In this document: piece by piece, positions 7,997-12,752 of the stretch | Numbering within the stretch: the first letter of the stretch is position 1 | How the letters are laid out: the number at the start of each line of letters is the position of its first letter | DNA from: an uncultured Pelolinea sp. | GTDB taxonomy: Bacteria > Chloroflexota > Anaerolineae > Anaerolineales > Anaerolineaceae | DNA length: 12,752 bases | Direction: 5' to 3' | Assembly (NCBI GenBank): GCA_937902055.1 | Contig: CALGUJ010000360.1 | Location: 1 to 12,752, forward strand | Notes under the pieces: model-generated | What the model was told of the DNA's origin: nothing | What the model saw: only the letters and a program-made list of their open reading frames with translations | Databases searched by the model: none | Position numbers and translations under genes: made by a program

Positions 7997-8866
7997 ATGC
8001 TCAAAGACATTGTTTCAAGCATGCGCCTTAAACAGTGGTTGAAAAACAGTTTTGTTTTGGCAGCTCTGGTTTTCGACCGTCAATTGACCAATCTTCCCGC
8101 TGTCCAGCGCACCGTGGCCGGCATGTTTGTTTTTTGCTTTTTATCCAGCAGTGTTTATGTCCTGAATGACATTTTCGATATAAAAGCCGACAAAATGCAT
8201 CCGGTAAAGAAGAACCGCGCGATAGCATCCGGCCGCATTAGTATTCCTTTGGCAATTTTACTCGCTATTATCCTGGCTGTCGGCTCGCTGCTTTGGGCCA
8301 TGCAGCTCTCACCTAATTTCTTTTATATATGCACTGTGTACCTTTTGATGAACCTGGCCTACTCCAAATGGTTGAAACATGTACCGATCCTGGATGTGAT
8401 GATCATCGCCGCTGGTTTCGTTCTGCGCGTTGCCGCGGGGGTCTCGTTGATCGAGGTAGAACGGTTCTCCCCCTGGTTGTACGTGGTGACCACGCTGTTG
8501 TCGCTATTTATCGGTTTCGGTAAACGTCGCGCAGAACTCAACCTGCTGGCAGCCGAAGCCAAACAACACCGCGCGGTTTTTGATGGATATACTCTGGCTT
8601 TTCTCGATCAGTTAATCGCCATTGTATCCGCAACAACCATCATTTCATACAGTTTATACACTTTTTCCGCTCCTAACCTGCCGGCTAGCCATTCCATGAT
8701 GTTGACCATTCCTTTCGTATTGTACGGATTGTTTCGTTATTTATTCCTGCTGCAGGTCAAACACTCCGGCGGCGCGCCGGAAGAATTGGTGATCAAGGAT
8801 CGACCGCTCCTGATCGCACTGATCCTTTGGGGTATCAGTGTTATTGTCATTTTCTACCTGTCGTAA
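7997..8866 (+). CDS. UbiA-family prenyltransferase, decaprenyl-phosphate phosphoribosyltransferase-like
   Basis: The 289-residue membrane protein has about eight or nine hydrophobic segments. The first Asp-rich motif is NDIFDIKAD (57-65), followed by MHPVKKNRAIASG (67-79). The second conserved region is YSKWLKHVPILDVM (122-135), with D133. The N-terminal SMRLKQWLKN (8-17), the GFGKRRAE segment (173-180) and the late GGAPEELVIKDRPLL (258-272) favour the DPPR synthase subgroup (Rv3806c type) over quinone-pathway UbiA enzymes. That subgroup moves phosphoribose from PRPP to a polyprenyl phosphate, the first step towards polyprenyl-P-arabinose in actinobacteria. Whether this organism makes arabinose donors is unknown. 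The gene is 10 bases ahead of mevalonate kinase, so the isoprenoid precursor genes are probably co-transcribed. No clear Shine-Dalgarno sequence is present. Family firm, substrate inferred. Confidence 0.85.
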   Translation: MLKDIVSSMRLKQWLKNSFVLAALVFDRQLTNLPAVQRTVAGMFVFCFLSSSVYVLNDIFDIKADKMHPVKKNRAIASGRISIPLAILLAIILAVGSLLWAMQLSPNFFYICTVYLLMNLAYSKWLKHVPILDVMIIAAGFVLRVAAGVSLIEVERFSPWLYVVTTLLSLFIGFGKRRAELNLLAAEAKQHRAVFDGYTLAFLDQLIAIVSATTIISYSLYTFSAPNLPASHSMMLTIPFVLYGLFRYLFLLQVKHSGGAPEELVIKDRPLLIALILWGISVIVIFYLS

Positions 8867-8876
8867 GCAACGCGCC

Positions 8877-9818
8877 ATGCCCGCAATAATCAGCCAGGCT
8901 CCTGCAAAAACAATTTTGTTCGGCGAACATGCGGCGGTCTATGGCTTTCCGGCTATTGCTGTCCCTATCAACACTTTGAGTCTAAGGGTCAGTTTTTTTG
9001 CGAAACCCGGCCAGGCGCAAGGCATGTGGCTGATCAGGAATAAGGATACCGGAACGGCTGCTTTCCTATCCGATCTACCGGAATCCGATCCTGTAAGGAA
9101 GATCATCCGATTTGCAGTTTCAGAATTGAATATACAACAGCTTCCCGCAGCCGAGCTTTTGCTTTCTTCGACCATCCCCATTGCTTCCGGATTGGGATCA
9201 AGCGCCGCGCTTGCGGTCGCCCTGATCCGGGGAGTTAGTCAATTCCTGGGTTTTAACCTTCCCCCTCAACGGATCAGTGAAATGGCTTTTGAGATGGAAA
9301 AGATCCAGCATGGTAACCCTTCAGGGATCGATAACAGCGTAATCGCATTCAACCAGCCGCTCTTCTATGTAAAGAACCAGTCTGTTGAATTTCTGACTTT
9401 TAAATCGCCATTGACAATCGTACTGGCCAACACAGGCATCCCTTCATTGACCCGTGAGGTTGTCGGAGAAGTACGATCCAAACGTGAAAGCGAACCAGAG
9501 AAAATCGACGCGTTATTATCCGAAATCGGACAAATTGCGTTGAAAGCCAGGGAGAAATTGGTTCAAACGGATCTGACCGAGGTTGGCGGCTTATTGAATG
9601 AAAATCATGTCCTGCTGCAGCAGTTGGGAGTGTCCTGCCCTGAATTGGATTGTCTGGTGGATACCGCCCGGAAAACCGGTGCGCTGGGAGCCAAGTTATG
9701 CGGCAGCGGTAAAGGTGGAAATATGATTGCGCTTACTAACCCCGACCGGGCTGAATCCATTCGGAAAGCACTCCTGGCATCCGGGGCCATTCAAGCGATT
9801 ACAGCAGAAGTAAAATAG
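8877..9818 (+). CDS. mvk: mevalonate kinase (GHMP superfamily)
   Basis: From the ATG at 8877 the product has 313 residues and all three GHMP motifs. Motif 1 is KTILFGEHAAVYG (11-23). Motif 2, the ATP loop, is PIASGLGSSAAL (101-112). Motif 3 is KLCGSGKGGNMIAL (273-286). HGNPSGIDN (145-153) is diagnostic for mevalonate kinase, with D152 as the likely catalytic base and E141 eleven residues before it, the spacing of the Glu/Asp pair in the mammalian enzyme. It phosphorylates mevalonate to 5-phosphomevalonate with ATP. A start at 8838 would overlap the UbiA gene and add residues that do not fit the family, so 8877 is preferred. Spacing is 10 bases after UbiA and 5 before the next kinase. No phosphomevalonate kinase or decarboxylase gene is seen nearby. 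Confidence 0.93.
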   Translation: MPAIISQAPAKTILFGEHAAVYGFPAIAVPINTLSLRVSFFAKPGQAQGMWLIRNKDTGTAAFLSDLPESDPVRKIIRFAVSELNIQQLPAAELLLSSTIPIASGLGSSAALAVALIRGVSQFLGFNLPPQRISEMAFEMEKIQHGNPSGIDNSVIAFNQPLFYVKNQSVEFLTFKSPLTIVLANTGIPSLTREVVGEVRSKRESEPEKIDALLSEIGQIALKAREKLVQTDLTEVGGLLNENHVLLQQLGVSCPELDCLVDTARKTGALGAKLCGSGKGGNMIALTNPDRAESIRKALLASGAIQAITAEVK

Positions 9819-9823
9819 GCGGG

Positions 9824-10618
9824 ATGATGTTGATATTTCTAAAATTGGGCGGTTCGCTGATCACGGATAAGGATAAACCTTATACTGCCCGGAGAACAGT
9901 CATCGCACGCATTGCCGATGAGATCCTTACTGCCCGGCGGGAACAAAGCGATTTACAAATCCTGATGGGGCATGGGTCCGGATCGTTCGGACATTTCGCC
10001 GCCAAGGATTACGGCACGCGGTATCGCGTGACCAATTCAATGGAGTGGCAGGGGTTTCAAAAAGTTTGGAATGCCGCACGTACACTTAACCAGATCATTG
10101 TCGAAGAATTTGTTCAGACTGGGTTGCCGGTGATCTCGCTGCCTGCATCCGCCTCTGTGTTTACTGAGAATCGCAACATCGTTGAATGGAATACGAAGCC
10201 CATACAATCCGCGTTGGAAAATGGTCTGATGCCAATTATTTTTGGAGACGTCATATTCGATAGGCGCCTGGGAGGCATCATATTCTCCACCGAAGATTTA
10301 TTCACCCGGTTGCTGCCAAGTATTCAACCGAACAAAATACTTTTGGCCGGGAAAGAAGCAGGTGTTTGGCGCAATTACCCCAATGACAGCAAGATTATTC
10401 CGGCTATCGATGCCGCCGGTTTCCATTCCGGCCGGGCCGGTGTAGGCGCTTCCGCTTCTGTCGATGTCACCGGTGGTATGGCAGCAAAAGTCCAATTAAT
10501 GCTGGAAGTCGTCACGGCTTACCCGCAAATTCAAGCATATATTTTTTCCGGTGATGAAACCGGCAATATTTATAAAATGCTGACAGGCGCATCAATGGGA
10601 ACGCGCATACAATCCTGA
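9824..10618 (+). CDS. ipk: isopentenyl phosphate kinase
   Basis: The 264-residue protein belongs to the amino acid kinase fold. KLGGS (7-11) supplies the phosphate-binding lysine. GHGSGSFGH (49-57) contains H57, matching the histidine that marks isopentenyl phosphate kinases and contacts the substrate phosphate. PIIFGDVIFD (137-146), STEDL (155-159) and DVTGGMAAK (214-222) complete the nucleotide and substrate sites. The enzyme converts isopentenyl phosphate plus ATP to isopentenyl diphosphate, the last step of the alternative mevalonate route known from archaea and from Roseiflexus among Chloroflexota. Two ATGs are adjacent (9824 and 9827). The GGCGGG at 9818-9823 abuts the first, so the second may be the real start, giving 263 residues. 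The gene follows mevalonate kinase by 5 bases. Confidence 0.92.
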   Translation: MMLIFLKLGGSLITDKDKPYTARRTVIARIADEILTARREQSDLQILMGHGSGSFGHFAAKDYGTRYRVTNSMEWQGFQKVWNAARTLNQIIVEEFVQTGLPVISLPASASVFTENRNIVEWNTKPIQSALENGLMPIIFGDVIFDRRLGGIIFSTEDLFTRLLPSIQPNKILLAGKEAGVWRNYPNDSKIIPAIDAAGFHSGRAGVGASASVDVTGGMAAKVQLMLEVVTAYPQIQAYIFSGDETGNIYKMLTGASMGTRIQS

Positions 10619-10671
10619 ATCCACTTTATAGTAAAATCAGCAATCATTACAGAGATGGACTAATACGAATC

Positions 10672-11139
10672 ATGGATAACGTTATCTACCTGACCGCCGA
10701 TGGTATTGAAAAAGTAAAAACCGAGTTGGAATATTTAACCACCCAAAAGAGGCCGGAAATCGCGCGAAGGCTGCGCTCAGCAATCGAGATGGGTGATCTC
10801 TCCGAGAACGCTGATTACTCAAGCGCCAAAGAGGATCAGGCTTTCATGGAAGGCCGCATCCTTGAATTGGAACACATCCTGAAGAATGTGGTCGTGATCG
10901 AAGAGAAGAGCAGCGGGGATCAAGTCGAGATTGGCTCCGAAGTTGTTGTCCGCGAAGAAGGATACGACGATGAAGAGACTTTTTTTATCGTAGGTTCAAA
11001 AGAAGCCGATCCCGATCAGGGGAAGATTTCCTATGAATCCCCAATCGGCAAAGCTCTGATCAAGCACCGGGTGGGAGAAATTGTCCGGGTTGTAACGCCG
11101 GCTGGCGATACCAATTTTAAAATCATCAAAATTAAATAG
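10672..11139 (+). CDS. greA: transcription elongation factor GreA
   Basis: The 155-residue product is the normal length for GreA. The N-terminal antiparallel coiled coil (about 8-75) carries the tip motif GDLSENADY (41-49), whose D42 and E45 enter the RNA polymerase secondary channel and help metal-dependent cleavage of backtracked RNA. The C-terminal FKBP-like domain (about 80-155) includes YESPIGKALI (121-130) and the final GDTNFKIIKI stretch. It acts with RNA polymerase in the cytoplasm. A GAGATGGA about 13 bases before the ATG is a poor ribosome binding site. The 53-base gap after the kinase gene contains TATAGT (10627-10632), a possible -10 box without a recognisable -35. It may therefore have its own promoter, or be the last gene of the isoprenoid unit. 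A terminator follows. Confidence 0.97.
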   Translation: MDNVIYLTADGIEKVKTELEYLTTQKRPEIARRLRSAIEMGDLSENADYSSAKEDQAFMEGRILELEHILKNVVVIEEKSSGDQVEIGSEVVVREEGYDDEETFFIVGSKEADPDQGKISYESPIGKALIKHRVGEIVRVVTPAGDTNFKIIKIK

Positions 11140-11190
11140 ACTGCTGCGTGCTTCACCGCTAACCTGATTCCTACTATCAATAACACGCAA

Positions 11191-11221
11191 TGAGCCCGGA
11201 TAAACCGGGCTCATTTTTTTT
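11191..11221 (+). terminator. intrinsic terminator after greA
   Basis: A perfect 9-base-pair stem, TGAGCCCGG (11191-11199) with CCGGGCTCA (11205-11213), encloses the five-base loop ATAAA. Eight T residues follow (11214-11221). It lies 52 bases after the greA stop and closes the plus-strand unit. On the minus strand the hairpin is not followed by a T run, so it is not an obvious terminator for the convergent gene ending at 11239. Confidence 0.95.
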
Positions 11222-11238
11222 CGTATGGAGTGGGGCAA

Positions 11239-12288
11239 CTATTTCGCCCAAACAGAGATTTCCATGGTCAAGCGCGAGAAGTAACTGTTTTCGGGAAGCG
11301 GACCGCGAGCGTATACCATATCGATCACTTTGGCTTCCAGTTGCAGTGTAGCCGTTTCCATCAGGAATGTCATACCGGGTTCGACCTGGATCGGTTCGCC
11401 TTTGGAGGTCAACCGCTGGCGGATGGCTGCGTCTTTGCTGGCATGCTCACTCATCAGGATCTTGGTGACAGTTTGGATATCGTTTTTATCAAACAACCAC
11501 ACTTCCAAAGCAGTCACTTTCTTGGGTTCACCCACGCCGATGGTTTCAGCGATGCCTACACCGCATTCTCCCAAAAACTCGCCATTTACTGAATCGATGC
11601 TGAAAGAATCGTCATACAGGTCGTCGCCCTGCCGGTAAGTAGTCATGAACTGGGCCAAAGCCGGTTCCTTTTTGGGAGCAGTTTGCATGGATGGAGCCAT
11701 TCTCACCTGACTCTTGTTCATCGAAGCTGTTGCTTGAGCAGGCCGGGACGAGCGGTTGCCGCCGGCAGGTTTGCTGCCTCTGCGTTTCATCAAGAAGATG
11801 AAGACAGCGCCGACAGCCAGGGTCATAACCACAAGGATCAACAAAGGCACGATTGAAAAAGTGGATTCGGGTTCCGGAGCCGGGTTGACAACAACAGGTT
11901 GCTCTTGGGTGAATAATTCGCTTGTTTCGCTGCCGGTCAAGGTTTGGGGCTGGTAGTTGACAATTCCCTTGAATGCCTCGATTTCCTTGGAGGATCCAAA
12001 TCCGCATGCCGCTGGAGTCAATGAATCCAGAACGGCGGATGCGTTTTCGCCCATACTATTCCAGCGCAGCTGTACCAATCCTAAATCCTGGTTTTTGATA
12101 TAGGAATCGATCGTCATGCATAGATAATCGCGTTGGAAATCGACCTGCAAGTCGGCGGGAGATGCATCCACCCATTCCAAAGGCCAGATTCCCCAGCCAA
12201 GCACGACCAGGCCGAGAATGATCCCGATGATCAAAGCCGCCACGGGCAAAACAATCGGTTTGCGTATAAACTCTTTTATCTTTTCCAT
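11239..12288 (-). CDS. two-helix membrane protein of unknown function
   Basis: I do not recognise this 349-residue protein. It has a short basic N-terminus and a membrane helix at about 11-33. An outer region follows (about 34-145), with two cysteines (C57, C95) that could pair and a Pro/Glu-rich stretch (about 131-142) before the second helix. That helix is at about 146-167, followed by KRR. Next comes a Ser/Pro/Ala/basic linker (168-210). The last part is a soluble cytoplasmic domain (about 211-349) rich in predicted strands, with DDLYDDSFSID (222-232) and ALEVWLFDKND (260-270). The helix order puts both termini in the cytoplasm. The start at 12288 is set by GGAGAGG just upstream; a longer frame from 12402 would overlap topA and lacks such a site. 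The gene follows topA by 53 bases. The WPLEWVDASPADL segment (35-47) reminds me of other Chloroflexota membrane proteins, from memory only. Confidence 0.8.
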   Translation of the reverse strand: MEKIKEFIRKPIVLPVAALIIGIILGLVVLGWGIWPLEWVDASPADLQVDFQRDYLCMTIDSYIKNQDLGLVQLRWNSMGENASAVLDSLTPAACGFGSSKEIEAFKGIVNYQPQTLTGSETSELFTQEQPVVVNPAPEPESTFSIVPLLILVVMTLAVGAVFIFLMKRRGSKPAGGNRSSRPAQATASMNKSQVRMAPSMQTAPKKEPALAQFMTTYRQGDDLYDDSFSIDSVNGEFLGECGVGIAETIGVGEPKKVTALEVWLFDKNDIQTVTKILMSEHASKDAAIRQRLTSKGEPIQVEPGMTFLMETATLQLEAKVIDMVYARGPLPENSYFSRLTMEISVWAK

Positions 12289-12293
12289 AGTAA

Positions 12294-12300
12294 CCTCTCC
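12294..12300 (-). promoter_or_regulatory. strong ribosome binding site fixing the start of the two-helix protein
   Basis: GGAGAGG on the minus strand (12300-12294) ends five bases before the ATG at 12288. It is the best Shine-Dalgarno match in the window and selects this ATG over the in-frame ATG at 12402. Further upstream, GATAAT in the 53-base gap could be a -10 box, but no -35 fits it. Confidence 0.85.
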
Positions 12301-12341
12301 TGCATATAACCAATTATCAGTTGAAATTATTAATGCAAGTT

Positions 12342-12752
12342 CTATGCCGTTTCTTCCTGAGCCAGACTGCTGATCAGAAAGGTCTCTTCGCAATTCAGGC
12401 ACTGAAATTCATTTTTATTCTTGATGGTTAATAAACCGGAACAAGCTGGACAGGGTATGTTCACCGGCTGTTTCCAGGAGGTAAAGTCACAATTGGGGTA
12501 ATTCTCGCATCCGTAAAATATCCTGCCTTTGCGGGATTTTCTTACTACAATCTCTCCGCCGCATTTGGGGCATTTAACGCCGATCTTCTCGAGATATGGT
12601 TCGGTATATTTACAATTGGGGTAATCGCTGCAACTGATGAATTTACCATACCGGCCCCATTTGATCACCAGGTCATGTCCGCACTGCGGACACAGCTTGC
12701 CGATTTTTTCGGGTTCCTTCTTGGTTTCTGGCATCTCAGCTTGTGCGTGTTT
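12342..12752 (-). CDS. topA: DNA topoisomerase I, C-terminal zinc-ribbon region (5' end beyond window)
   Basis: The frame enters from the right edge and is open for 136 residues before a TAG at 12344-12342. It holds three tandem zinc ribbons. Ribbon 1 has cysteines at 21, 24, 41 and 47 of the visible part, ribbon 2 at 61, 64, 82 and 88, and ribbon 3 at 101, 104, 118 and 121. The repeated GRYGKFISCSDYPNC and GRIFYGCENYPNC patterns are typical of the type IA topoisomerase C-terminal domain. These ribbons bind single-stranded DNA and, in some species, RNA polymerase, while the catalytic toprim and tyrosine domains would lie outside the window. The internal ATG at 12734 is not a start, because the frame continues upstream through KHAQAE. 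A small stand-alone zinc-ribbon protein is less likely. Confidence 0.88.
   Translation of the reverse strand, partial: KHAQAEMPETKKEPEKIGKLCPQCGHDLVIKWGRYGKFISCSDYPNCKYTEPYLEKIGVKCPKCGGEIVVRKSRKGRIFYGCENYPNCDFTSWKQPVNIPCPACSGLLTIKNKNEFQCLNCEETFLISSLAQEETA

Noticed and set aside
8838..8876. A longer mevalonate kinase start at 8838
   Set aside because: It overlaps the UbiA coding end in another frame, and the added residues precede the normal family N-terminus.
12289..12402. A longer start at 12402 for the two-helix protein
   Set aside because: It would overlap the topA 3' end by about 60 bases, and it skips the clear GGAGAGG site serving the ATG at 12288.
1..12752. Mobile element, prophage, defence system or CRISPR array
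   Set aside because: No transposase, integrase, nuclease, repeat array or att-like direct repeat was seen; the genes are housekeeping or envelope functions.

Overview
The window reads as a stretch of ordinary, densely packed bacterial chromosome. It is most likely from a member of the Chloroflexota close to Anaerolineae. That placement is an inference from the gene mix: a mevalonate kinase next to an isopentenyl phosphate kinase, a decaprenyl-phosphate phosphoribosyltransferase-like UbiA protein, and envelope glycosylation genes following lepA. I could not run a search. There are no tRNA or rRNA genes, CRISPR arrays, insertion sequences or integrase genes. No stretch over 300 bases lacks a gene; the longest gap is 99 bases (11140-11238) and holds a terminator.

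Left block, minus strand, read right to left from about 7949 to 1: tlyA (rRNA 2'-O-methyltransferase), lepA (elongation factor 4), an eight-helix flippase-like membrane protein, an NAD-dependent sugar epimerase of CDP-tyvelose epimerase type, a family-4 glycosyltransferase, a class I SAM methyltransferase, and a large GT-C (PMT/GT39-like) membrane glycosyltransferase that runs off the left edge. From lepA leftwards the gaps are -4 to 13 bases, so this looks like one transcription unit in which translation genes lead into a glycan or glycolipid assembly module.

Middle block, plus strand, 7997 to 11221: a UbiA prenyltransferase, mevalonate kinase and isopentenyl phosphate kinase, packed 5-10 bases apart, then greA after 53 bases, closed by a strong intrinsic terminator. 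Mevalonate kinase plus isopentenyl phosphate kinase suggests the alternative mevalonate route, in which phosphomevalonate is decarboxylated before the second phosphorylation. The decarboxylase is not in this window. The UbiA protein and the GT-C enzyme both belong to families that use polyprenyl-phosphate carriers, so precursor supply and carrier-lipid use may be linked across the divergent junction at 7950-7996.

Right block, minus strand, 12752 to 11239: the C-terminal zinc-ribbon tail of DNA topoisomerase I (cut by the window edge), then an unrecognised 349-residue protein with two membrane segments, which has the best ribosome binding site in the window.

The points most worth following up are the mevalonate kinase/isopentenyl phosphate kinase pair and its UbiA neighbour, the unrecognised two-helix protein, and the lack of Shine-Dalgarno sequences at several starts, two of which have a -10-like box at the same distance from the ATG.
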